A stretch of DNA of 63,680 bases from Oscillospiraceae bacterium (GTDB lineage Bacteria > Bacillota > Clostridia > Oscillospirales > CAG-382), in assembly GCA_015064625.1 (NCBI GenBank), contig SVRW01000013.1, forward strand, positions 1-63,680, read 5' to 3'. Under the pieces are notes generated by a model. That model had not been told where the DNA came from. It did no database searches and worked only from the letters and a program-made list of their open reading frames with translations. Of this stretch, positions 6,811 to 14,789 are shown piece after piece. The position numbers and the translations under genes are program-made. The stretch's first letter is position 1. Every line of letters begins with the position of its first letter.

Positions 6811-8393
6811 CCTTTACTTATGCTGGGAAAAAGCAACCAACAATAAAAAATGTATCTGTCAATGTAAATTTAGGGGAATTTATAACTATTTGCGGAGCAA
6901 CTGGAAGCGGAAAATCGACATTTTTAAAACTTCTAAAAAAAGAAATATTACCTTTGGGCGAAAAAAGCGGTGATGTTTTTTTTGAAGGTGAAAGCCTTAA
7001 TACAATTTCGGATTTAAAAAGTGCGTCTCACATAGGTTATGTTATGCAACGTCCTGAACAACAGATTGTAACCGATAAGGTTTGGCACGAGCTTGCTTTT
7101 GGACTTGAAAATCTTAACGTACCTAAAAATGTTATTTCAAGAAAAATAGCTGAAATGGCTTCATATTTTGGTATAGAAGATTGGTTTGATAAGAGTGTTG
7201 ATACGCTTTCGGGTGGACAAAAACAAATGCTTAATCTTGCTTCAGTTATGGTTATGAATCCCAAGCTTCTTATTCTTGATGAACCAACTTCACAGCTTGA
7301 TCCCATTGCATCCTCCGATTTTCTCTCTACTTTGAAGAAAATCAATAGAGATTTAGGGGTAACTGTTATAATTGCCGAGCATAATTTGGAAGAGCTTTTA
7401 ACCTTCAGTGACAAGTTAATGGTTTTTAACGAGGGGGAAGTTTTATTTTTTGATTCACCTGAAAACGTAATACAAAAATTATCGGAAAGTTCTCCATTTA
7501 TAAATTACCTTCCTACACCTGCAAGAATATATAAGCTTTCTGAAGTAAATGGAAAATGCCCATTGACCGTTCGCGAAGGAAGGGAATTTATAAAACAAAA
7601 TTTAAAAAATAATGATGTAGATCTTTTTGTAAAGGATATAAATACATCGAAAACAAAAGATGTATTTTTAGAATTTAAAAACGTTTATTTCCGATATTCG
7701 ATAGAGCTTCCTGACGTTTTGAGAGATTTGAATTTGAAAATATTTAGAAATGAAATTTTCTGTATTCTTGGCGGTAACGGAAGCGGAAAATCAACGCTGT
7801 TTTCGGTAGCTTCCAATCTTGAGAAACCATATTCGGGACATGTTAAAGTAAAAGGAAAGAAGCTTAAGGAATATACAAACCAGAGTTTATATAAAAATTG
7901 TATCGCTTTTTTACCTCAGGATGTTCAATCTGTTTTTCTCTCTGATTCTGTTTCTGAAGAAATTTCTGAAGAAAGCATTTCACGCTTTAATCTTGAATCT
8001 CTTAAGGATATGAATCCGTATGATTTATCAGGAGGAGAGCAACAGCAAGTTGCCATTGCAAAGGTTTTAGAAAGCAATCCTCAGATACTTTTACTTGATG
8101 AACCCACAAAGGGAATAGATAAAGCTTCTATTTTAAAAGTTATAGAAATAATTAAGGACTTGAAGAAAAGCGGAAAAACTGTTGTTATTGTAACACACGA
8201 TTTGGAATTTGCCTCAAATGTTGCTGACCGATGTGCGTTGCTTTTCAGAGGCACTATTCAATCTGTTGAAAATTCAAAAGATTTTTTCTGCGAAAATAAT
8301 TTTTATACAACGGTTGAAAATAAAATGACAAGAGATTATCTTTCAGGAATAGTTACGTTTGATGATTTAAAGAATGTTTTTGAGATAAAGTGA
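6783..8393 (+). CDS. ECF transporter ATPase, fused EcfA-EcfA'
   Basis: A 536-residue protein made of two ABC ATPase domains in one chain. Domain 1 has Walker A GATGSGKST, signature LSGGQKQM and Walker B LLILDEP. Domain 2 (from about residue 300) has GGNGSGKST, LSGGEQQQ and ILLLDEP. All catalytic motifs are intact in both halves. In ECF transporters two such domains, usually separate EcfA and EcfA' proteins, power vitamin uptake. The ribosome site AAAGGAGG lies inside the end of ecfT, and the small S-component gene follows 11 bases later. Given the riboswitch, cobalamin is the likely cargo. Confidence 0.92.
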   Translation: MEILKTENLTFTYAGKKQPTIKNVSVNVNLGEFITICGATGSGKSTFLKLLKKEILPLGEKSGDVFFEGESLNTISDLKSASHIGYVMQRPEQQIVTDKVWHELAFGLENLNVPKNVISRKIAEMASYFGIEDWFDKSVDTLSGGQKQMLNLASVMVMNPKLLILDEPTSQLDPIASSDFLSTLKKINRDLGVTVIIAEHNLEELLTFSDKLMVFNEGEVLFFDSPENVIQKLSESSPFINYLPTPARIYKLSEVNGKCPLTVREGREFIKQNLKNNDVDLFVKDINTSKTKDVFLEFKNVYFRYSIELPDVLRDLNLKIFRNEIFCILGGNGSGKSTLFSVASNLEKPYSGHVKVKGKKLKEYTNQSLYKNCIAFLPQDVQSVFLSDSVSEEISEESISRFNLESLKDMNPYDLSGGEQQQVAIAKVLESNPQILLLDEPTKGIDKASILKVIEIIKDLKKSGKTVVIVTHDLEFASNVADRCALLFRGTIQSVENSKDFFCENNFYTTVENKMTRDYLSGIVTFDDLKNVFEIK

Positions 8394-8404
8394 GGGAGTT
8401 TTAG

Positions 8405-9091
8405 ATGATAGTTATTAAAAATTCCTCTTTGAGAAATGTTCTTCGAATAATAATACCTTTTATTATTATGCCTTTGGTTGTCCTGATTGGTGCTATATTT
8501 TTAAACGAAAAAAGACATTTGTTTATTTCTCTCGGGCTTGTTTTTTTGTCTCTGATTTTCTTTGTTTCAGGAGTAGAAAAGAAGAACCTAGGCACGCGAA
8601 GACTTGTTATGGTTTCCGTAATGACTGCTTTGTGTGTAGTTGGAAGATTTATTCCTTTTTTTCAACCAATAACAGCTATTACTGTTATAACTGCAATATA
8701 TTTGGGAGGAGAGTCTGGTTTTCTTGTTGGAGCTTCTTCTGCATTTTTATCTAATTTCTATTTTGGACAAGGTCCTTGGACTCCGTTTCAGATGTTGGCG
8801 TGGGGACTTGTTGGACTTATAGCAGGACATCTTTCAAACCCTCTTTTGAAAAGAAAATGGCTTTTAATTTTATATGGAATACTTGCGGGTGTTTTGTATT
8901 CTTTCATTATGGATGTATGGTCAACCTTATGGTATAACGGAAGCTTCAATTTTGATTTGTATAAAGTTTCCCTTATGACCGCAATTCCTCATACAGCTAT
9001 TTATTCTATTTCCAATTTCATTTTCCTTTACATTTGTGCTGACCCTATCGGAAAAAAGCTTTCGAGAATTAAAACAAAATACGGTATATAA
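8405..9091 (+). CDS. ECF transporter substrate-binding S component (probable B12)
   Basis: A 228-residue integral membrane protein of the ECF S-component family, with about seven hydrophobic segments. The alanine/glycine-rich MVSVMTALCVVGRF stretch (about residues 75-88) and the conserved FGQGPWTPFQMLAWGLVGLIAG region (about 119-140) are visible. The S component binds the vitamin and topples in the membrane against EcfT. Position under a cobalamin riboswitch and beside the transcobalamin-like protein makes cobalamin or a corrinoid precursor the most likely substrate, as for CbrT-type S components. Specificity is inferred from context only. The gene is preceded by GAGGGAG and followed by a terminator. 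Confidence 0.85.
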   Translation: MIVIKNSSLRNVLRIIIPFIIMPLVVLIGAIFLNEKRHLFISLGLVFLSLIFFVSGVEKKNLGTRRLVMVSVMTALCVVGRFIPFFQPITAITVITAIYLGGESGFLVGASSAFLSNFYFGQGPWTPFQMLAWGLVGLIAGHLSNPLLKRKWLLILYGILAGVLYSFIMDVWSTLWYNGSFNFDLYKVSLMTAIPHTAIYSISNFIFLYICADPIGKKLSRIKTKYGI

Positions 9092-9092
9092 G

Positions 9093-9127
9093 AAAATCGG
9101 GGGTGTATTTCGCACCCCCGAAATTTT
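9093..9127. terminator. Bidirectional terminator
   Basis: CGGGGGTG (9098-9105) pairs perfectly with CACCCCCG (9113-9120). The stem is flanked by A-rich sequence on the left and AAATTTTTAT on the right, so it can stop transcription from both the B12 operon and the convergent dockerin gene. Confidence 0.85.
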
Positions 9128-11103
9128 TATTTTGTAAGTAATGAATTATCTACGAAAACAGAATTATAAGATGTGGATTTAACTGAAAAATCGTAAGAAT
9201 AAACGAGCGTTTTTCCATCATCTAAAGAAAAGCTTATTTTTGCATTATTTTCGATTATTTCGTGAGTACCTTTTTTAAAAGTAATAGCTCCGCTTGCATT
9301 TTTTAATATAAACTGTTCGTCGCTATATTTTGAGATTTCATTTTCTATGTTGGAATCCTTTGCAAGCTCCGAATTTTTTAATAGCGAAATGGCGTAATCT
9401 TTCTTCATCATGTAATCCAGTGTATACGAATCTCTATTATCAGTAAGTGAAAATGATTCAAACGTAGATATGTTATTTACTGATTCATAATGAGGCGTTG
9501 AAAAATAACCTGTTTTTTTAACTGAAAGGGATTCTGTATCTAAATCCATTGACATAATGTTTCTGTTCGTTTCAGTTATATATTTTCCATTACCGATATA
9601 AAGTTTAGTTATGTAGTCTTTATTGTTAATTGTTGTATTTGTTTCTTTATAAAGCTCAACACCGTTTTGTACGTTTTTTATGTTTGTAACGGATTCTGTG
9701 GATGCTTGTACATCTCCAATAACTAAACTTTCTTTATAAGTTGTTGAAACAGCAGACGCTATATCGAAAACATTATCGTATGCTGAAAAAGCAAATCTCG
9801 TGTGAATATTATCAACGTTTGCATACTCCGAGGATGAAGGCATAGGGACGTTAATATTGCTCCCTATATTTTCGTATAACACGTTTATAGCCACTGTAAC
9901 ATTTTTTGGTGTTCCTACACCAAGCTTTGATAACGCTTCGTCTTTTGTAGTAGAATGGATGTTAACTGATATTCCACAGAGGTATCCATCGGAGTTTACA
10001 TATAAAGTTCCATCCAAAACAATGCTTTCGAAGATGTCGTTTGTTTTAGAGTTTTCAAAATTTTCAAATCCGTATGATTCAAGAAATTCAGAATTGAAGA
10101 ATTTTGAAAGAAGTAGATTTCTTGTTTTAAAATTATAATTTGTGATTGTACCTTCTGTATCAGACTCTATTAAATCAAAAATAGATGATATTTCGGGAAA
10201 GTTTCTTCCGAGAAATTTTTCTTTGTTTACATGGGGAACAAAAACAAAGTTGCCATCAGAGTCGGTAGGGGAGGCTGTAACGTAATTTGAAAGATATTCC
10301 GATACCTCTGAAAATGAAGCTTTTACTTTGTATTTTGAATACTTATCTTGTGTATAAAGAAAACCATCACCATAATATGTTTCTGTTATAGGATAAATAA
10401 CGTTTGAAGATGCAGCATCAAGTTTGAATGAGAAGTTGGGTGTGTCAGTATTCAACGAATTGCCAAGAAAAACACCGTCTAATGTGAAATCACCAATATC
10501 TGTTGTAACGGTTGCATTTACGATAGTATTTAGCTCATTTAAATTAGAAAGCTTGTTTGCTGAATTTATTGCATCTGAAACAAGTTTTTTTCTAGACATA
10601 TAGTCTTTTGAACTTTGTATAATGTTTAATCTCAAAAAAGATGACTTAATTTTAAGAAAGTCAGTCGAATCAATGAAGCCTGAAGCATCAATATCCGCGG
10701 CTTTGAATTGAGTTTCAGATATGGTTAAAGTTTTTAAGAAAAAGCTTTTTATAATAAGATAATCTGTTGCATCGATGGCAGAGGAATAATCAACGTCACC
10801 TGTGATTATTACAGTATATCTTTCAGAATCAATATCAAAATAGCATCCCGTTGCTAAATAATCAGACTCATCTAATTTCGTGCCGTTCTCATAATATACG
10901 GGAAAGGAATCGTTGAAATTATCAGTAAATTGATTTAAAGTTGTTTCTTCAGTAACGTCAAAAATATAATTATCCGATATAACATACAGGGAATCATCTG
11001 TCAGAATTGGTGTTTCTGCTGAAGCTATGGAGAAAACAAAAGTTGAAATAATAGAACACAATGTAAGTAATATAGCTAATAGTTTTTTTGAAAAAACATT
11101 CAT
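9127..11103 (-). CDS. Secreted dockerin-containing protein
   Basis: A 658-residue exported protein with a signal peptide (1-29). A type I dockerin pair lies unusually near the N-terminus: GDVDYSSAIDATDYLIIKS (102-120) and ADIDASGFIDSTDFLKIKS (137-155). The remaining 490 residues are beta-rich repeats of the kind seen in LppX-like bacterial lipoproteins, and resemble the lipoprotein encoded just upstream. It has no recognisable catalytic motif. Dockerins dock onto cohesin modules, so the protein is probably held in a cell-surface or secreted complex. Only 12 bases separate it from the lipoprotein gene, so they form one operon. Function unknown. Confidence 0.75.
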   Translation of the reverse strand: MNVFSKKLLAILLTLCSIISTFVFSIASAETPILTDDSLYVISDNYIFDVTEETTLNQFTDNFNDSFPVYYENGTKLDESDYLATGCYFDIDSERYTVIITGDVDYSSAIDATDYLIIKSFFLKTLTISETQFKAADIDASGFIDSTDFLKIKSSFLRLNIIQSSKDYMSRKKLVSDAINSANKLSNLNELNTIVNATVTTDIGDFTLDGVFLGNSLNTDTPNFSFKLDAASSNVIYPITETYYGDGFLYTQDKYSKYKVKASFSEVSEYLSNYVTASPTDSDGNFVFVPHVNKEKFLGRNFPEISSIFDLIESDTEGTITNYNFKTRNLLLSKFFNSEFLESYGFENFENSKTNDIFESIVLDGTLYVNSDGYLCGISVNIHSTTKDEALSKLGVGTPKNVTVAINVLYENIGSNINVPMPSSSEYANVDNIHTRFAFSAYDNVFDIASAVSTTYKESLVIGDVQASTESVTNIKNVQNGVELYKETNTTINNKDYITKLYIGNGKYITETNRNIMSMDLDTESLSVKKTGYFSTPHYESVNNISTFESFSLTDNRDSYTLDYMMKKDYAISLLKNSELAKDSNIENEISKYSDEQFILKNASGAITFKKGTHEIIENNAKISFSLDDGKTLVYSYDFSVKSTSYNSVFVDNSLLTK

Positions 11104-11115
11104 TTTGACTCTCCT

Positions 11116-12648
11116 TTATTTGTTTTTAAAGTCTGGGAATTTAATTTCAACGTCTTCGTTTAATGCTAAAATTTCCGTCGAGTTTATTATTTGTATTTTT
11201 TGTGTTTCTGATAGATTTATTGAAATATTGAAAGAGCTTTCAATGATAATCAAATCTGTTTTTCTTATGGTCAAAGTCCCAATTGATTTTTCAACTGTAT
11301 AATTACTTAATTCGGTTTTATCGATAACATTCTCTTTTAAATTTTTTAAGTAAAAATCTTTGTATGAACATAAAATACTATATGCAGATTCGCTTGTATA
11401 AGTGTAATCAATGATATAATAATCAGCATTTTCTGTCACAGTATAACTTAATGTATCGAGTAATGAGAATATATAAGGACACCAAATTCCAATGGTATCA
11501 TTTTTCGATATTGGAGAATCTATATAGGATTCTTTAAAATCCATATTATTGTTTTTACTCGTTAATAACCTTTCATAATTAAAACCACCGTCTACGTATT
11601 TCTCTAATTTAACGTTTTTTGAAGTTTCCATAATGAAAGAAGTAGTTGGCGATTTCGTGAGAAAGCTTGATGAAAAATTCGTATTTATATCTGTATATTT
11701 TTTATCCGAATCTTTAGTATTGTATATTCTTGTTTCTGAGAAAATCGAATATGCAGAAAGTTCGGTGAGATTATAAAAAACTTTTGAAAAAGTAAAGCTT
11801 TCTGCAGAATCAAAAAGCTTATATTCGGTAAAATCCGAAGAAAAGTCCATTTTTAATTTATCAACTGTAATCTCAAAGTATATAGTTGCAGGATATTCAG
11901 CATCATCAAAAAATGCAAATGTATTTATCTCTGAAAAAGCTTTTATATTATTTTCAGAGATTATTATTTCTATTTTACCATCGGTGAATTCAAGATTTTT
12001 TATTGATAAAACAGATTTAAGAAGATCAACGAATTTTTCTTCAAGAATATGATATGTAAAGCCATAACTGAAGGAAGTACCTGTTTCTGTTTCTTCCTTT
12101 GATACATTAGTGTATGAAGAAGAAAAATCAAAGTAACAAAGGTTTTTATCTATATATCTGCTATAGATATCTACAGGGCATTGAAAAGATGATTTACCCA
12201 GGTATATATCATTCAAATATGCTTTTCCGTCAACATAATAATCTTCAGTTTTCCAAATTTCACTTTCTTCTGACATGATTTTACAAACAGAATATCTGTT
12301 ACCTTCAAATGCACCGTATTTATAACATAAAGTTGTAACATCGTCCACTAATGTAAAATCTGCTTTCAATTCATATGAAAATTCATCAGAAAGTAAATAT
12401 TTATTTAAGCTGTTTGACAATTCATCTTCAATAGAAAGTTCCGTATCCTGCGATGAGCTTTCTTCTGAATTTATCGGCTCAGAAACGTATTCTTCAAAAC
12501 TTTCGTTTGCGTTTGAATTCTCTGATGATATGTTGCTACTCTCATTTTCTCCTTCGCAAGAGCAGAGGAAATATAAAGTGAAGAGTAAAACAGTCATCAA
12601 TGATAGTATGGAGAAGAGCTTTTTTGATTGAGATGTAATATTTTTCAT
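11116..12648 (-). CDS. Lipoprotein, paralogue of adjacent dockerin protein
   Basis: A lipoprotein of about 510 residues. The N-terminal hydrophobic stretch ends in a lipobox (FLCSC), followed by an acidic Ser-rich linker. The body is beta-rich and resembles the C-terminal part of the neighbouring dockerin protein, especially the final segment with an Ile/Phe-rich strand and a charged tail. No enzyme motif is seen. ATG at 12648 is chosen; an in-frame TTG at 12660 is an alternative, and neither has a strong ribosome site. A good promoter lies directly upstream. It is possibly a sensor or carrier of hydrophobic ligands by analogy with LppX/LprG folds, but this is weak. Confidence 0.65.
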   Translation of the reverse strand: MKNITSQSKKLFSILSLMTVLLFTLYFLCSCEGENESSNISSENSNANESFEEYVSEPINSEESSSQDTELSIEDELSNSLNKYLLSDEFSYELKADFTLVDDVTTLCYKYGAFEGNRYSVCKIMSEESEIWKTEDYYVDGKAYLNDIYLGKSSFQCPVDIYSRYIDKNLCYFDFSSSYTNVSKEETETGTSFSYGFTYHILEEKFVDLLKSVLSIKNLEFTDGKIEIIISENNIKAFSEINTFAFFDDAEYPATIYFEITVDKLKMDFSSDFTEYKLFDSAESFTFSKVFYNLTELSAYSIFSETRIYNTKDSDKKYTDINTNFSSSFLTKSPTTSFIMETSKNVKLEKYVDGGFNYERLLTSKNNNMDFKESYIDSPISKNDTIGIWCPYIFSLLDTLSYTVTENADYYIIDYTYTSESAYSILCSYKDFYLKNLKENVIDKTELSNYTVEKSIGTLTIRKTDLIIIESSFNISINLSETQKIQIINSTEILALNEDVEIKFPDFKNK

Positions 12649-12690
12649 AATTATTTTCAAGTTTCAAATCAATTATTTTATATCACAATA

Positions 12691-12719
12691 ATGATATCAT
12701 ATAGCTTTATTTTTGTCAA
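12691..12719 (-). promoter_or_regulatory. Promoter of the lipoprotein-dockerin operon
   Basis: On the minus strand, TTGACA (12719-12714) and TATCAT (12696-12691) are separated by 17 bases, about 40 bases upstream of the lipoprotein start. Confidence 0.65.
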
Positions 12720-12745
12720 GAAACAAGAGTTGAATTTAAAGTAAT

Positions 12746-13363
12746 TCAAGAAAATTCCAAGGCGTGTTTTAAAAGTCCTAACAATCTTTTTTTTAATCTT
12801 CTGCAGATTTTATCTTCATAAGCTTTAAAGCATTCGTTTTCGGGCCTAAATTTTCCAAAAATCAAGTCTTCATATTCATATTGAATTTTTTTTCCTATAA
12901 AGCTTGCAAGAATTATAACATAAGGTTTTTTATTGTCTATTGCAAAAACTTCGTTTTCAATTTCGAATCCATTATCATATAAATATTTTCTTAAAACTTC
13001 AGGATATGACATTGGCTGAAGTATAAGTTTGCAGGATTTTGATTTGTTTTCTCCGCTTTGGATAATTTCAGCAATTAAATGCCCTCCCATACCGCAAATT
13101 GCGGCACAATCATAATCATTCTCGCTTACGTTTTCAAATCCATTTGATAAGACGGTTTTGATTTTATCCGACAAATTATGTTCTTTAATATCATTTTCAG
13201 CGCGTTTGAGTGGCATCGGATTTACATCTGAGGCAATGGCTTCTTTTATAATTCCTTCTTTGACAAGTTCAATTGGCAGAAGTGCGTGGTCACATCCTAT
13301 ATCTAAAAGCCTCGTCCCCTTGGGAACGAGGCTTTTAATTGCAGAAAGTCTGTTATAATACAT
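12746..13363 (-). CDS. trmK: tRNA (adenine(22)-N1)-methyltransferase
   Basis: A 205-residue SAM-dependent methyltransferase of the TrmK family, which makes m1A22 in bacterial tRNA. The SAM site is seen as LLDIGCDHALLP (about residues 19-30), with ASDVNPMPL and the family-specific ICGMGGHLI further on. Length is near the family norm (about 230). Its ATG shares one base with the TGA of the upstream lipoprotein gene (TGATG), so translation is coupled. In other Firmicutes trmK often lies next to a NIF3-type gene; here the NIF3 gene is 25 kb away. Confidence 0.88.
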   Translation of the reverse strand: MYYNRLSAIKSLVPKGTRLLDIGCDHALLPIELVKEGIIKEAIASDVNPMPLKRAENDIKEHNLSDKIKTVLSNGFENVSENDYDCAAICGMGGHLIAEIIQSGENKSKSCKLILQPMSYPEVLRKYLYDNGFEIENEVFAIDNKKPYVIILASFIGKKIQYEYEDLIFGKFRPENECFKAYEDKICRRLKKRLLGLLKHALEFS

Positions 13364-14751
13364 CAGTTTCCTGATATAATGGAATCTATGTTATCTTCAG
13401 AAATAATTACAAATACATAATCAACGTATTCGTTGCCTTCTGAAGCATAATCTGATATAGCTTTTGTAATTGTTGAATTTGTCAAAGAAAAACTGTCGTT
13501 AGCTTCAAAATAGGAATTATTGAAGTTTTGAACAAGCATAGAAACCATTGCATTGGAAGTATCATCTCTAAGGAATATTGCGCTGGGAAGCTCTACTCGA
13601 TTTGTTTTGAAATAAAGGCTTTCACAAGCACCGAAAACTGTATCATCTTCTGTGTCTGTATAATACGAATTAGTTTCTGCATCTTCATATATGACAACAT
13701 CAGAAAGAGGGCAGATGCAATCGGTATCCTCAGGAATAGTTGTAGTAAAGTCTTTAGTTGCATAATAGTATTTCTCTGTAAAGATATCTTTATCCAAACC
13801 TAAAGAAGTTACAAGGTTACCACCTTTGCCAATAACTTCGTCAAATTTATATTGATAAGCTTCAGAAGAAATATATTCACATATTGCTTTGTAAGTAAGA
13901 TATGCACCGAAATCGGAAAGGTTTCCACTGGTGTTGTAATACAAAGGAGTTGAAGCTTCTCTGTTTGCCATAAATGCATCTGTAAGATTGATAACGTCAA
14001 CAGTTTCAACCTCAGAAAGAGCTTTGCAAATCTGTTCAAACTTTGTATTGTAGCTTACTTTTTTAATGGATTCAGGAATTTTATCTTCACAAACCGTAAG
14101 CATCCCGGGAACCATAACGTAAACATATTTGACGTCTTTTTTGTTAGTGGCAGAAGATACCTTATCTTTGAATTCTTTAAGCTCTGTATTGGTGAGAAGA
14201 TTTTCGCCAATGTATGCACTTATAAGATTTTCAAAGAAAAGTGTAGAGTTGTTTCCCAACGTTACTGCAGAGCCGTCAAGGGGGTTTTCTGCAACTGCAT
14301 TGTATTTAGCAGTAAAGTGTGTTTTAACACTCTCTTCTTTACCTTCAACAGTTGCGGAAATTTCGTAATATTGCTCTGTTGTACTATTAAGTGTGATTTC
14401 CATTATGAAGTAGTTACCGATAGAATTAGTCGTATAAACTTCTTCATCATCCGCAACGTTAACAATCTTAACGTTTGCATCATTTTCACAAGTACCTGCA
14501 ATGATTACAGAATAGGGTTCTGTATTAAGAATGTGCTTAACTTCAGGACATTCTGTGTAACCTTCTTCTGTAGAAGGTGTTGTAGAAACCTCGGTACTTT
14601 CTTCTTCCTCACTATATGCTTCAGCTGCAGAAATCTGATCAAGAAATGCAGTATCATTTTTGTTTCCTGAGCATGAAGCCATCGAGAAAATCATTAAAGT
14701 GATAAGCAATAATGAAAGCCCCGATTTAATGTTAAATATGTTTTTGTTCAT
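13363..14751 (-). CDS. Lipoprotein with degenerate AlgJ/DHHW-type SGNH domain
   Basis: A 462-residue lipoprotein with lipobox MASC near residue 26 and an acidic Thr/Ser linker. After a small beta domain the main part follows the layout of DHHW/AlgX-AlgJ SGNH proteins: YVYVMVPGML, YYNTSGNLSDFGAYLTYKAI, and FLRDDTSNAMVSMLVQNF near the end. In active relatives the second block holds a D-x-H-W/H motif and the third reads RDSFGNA. Here the Asp/His pair is lost and the Ser-Phe-Gly is DTS, so it is probably not an esterase or acetyltransferase. It is translationally coupled to trmK. The role may be structural or ligand-binding. Confidence 0.6.
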   Translation of the reverse strand: MNKNIFNIKSGLSLLLITLMIFSMASCSGNKNDTAFLDQISAAEAYSEEEESTEVSTTPSTEEGYTECPEVKHILNTEPYSVIIAGTCENDANVKIVNVADDEEVYTTNSIGNYFIMEITLNSTTEQYYEISATVEGKEESVKTHFTAKYNAVAENPLDGSAVTLGNNSTLFFENLISAYIGENLLTNTELKEFKDKVSSATNKKDVKYVYVMVPGMLTVCEDKIPESIKKVSYNTKFEQICKALSEVETVDVINLTDAFMANREASTPLYYNTSGNLSDFGAYLTYKAICEYISSEAYQYKFDEVIGKGGNLVTSLGLDKDIFTEKYYYATKDFTTTIPEDTDCICPLSDVVIYEDAETNSYYTDTEDDTVFGACESLYFKTNRVELPSAIFLRDDTSNAMVSMLVQNFNNSYFEANDSFSLTNSTITKAISDYASEGNEYVDYVFVIISEDNIDSIISGN

Positions 14752-14789
14752 TACAGTTTTCCTTTCGTGCCATAAAACTTGGCGAGGGG

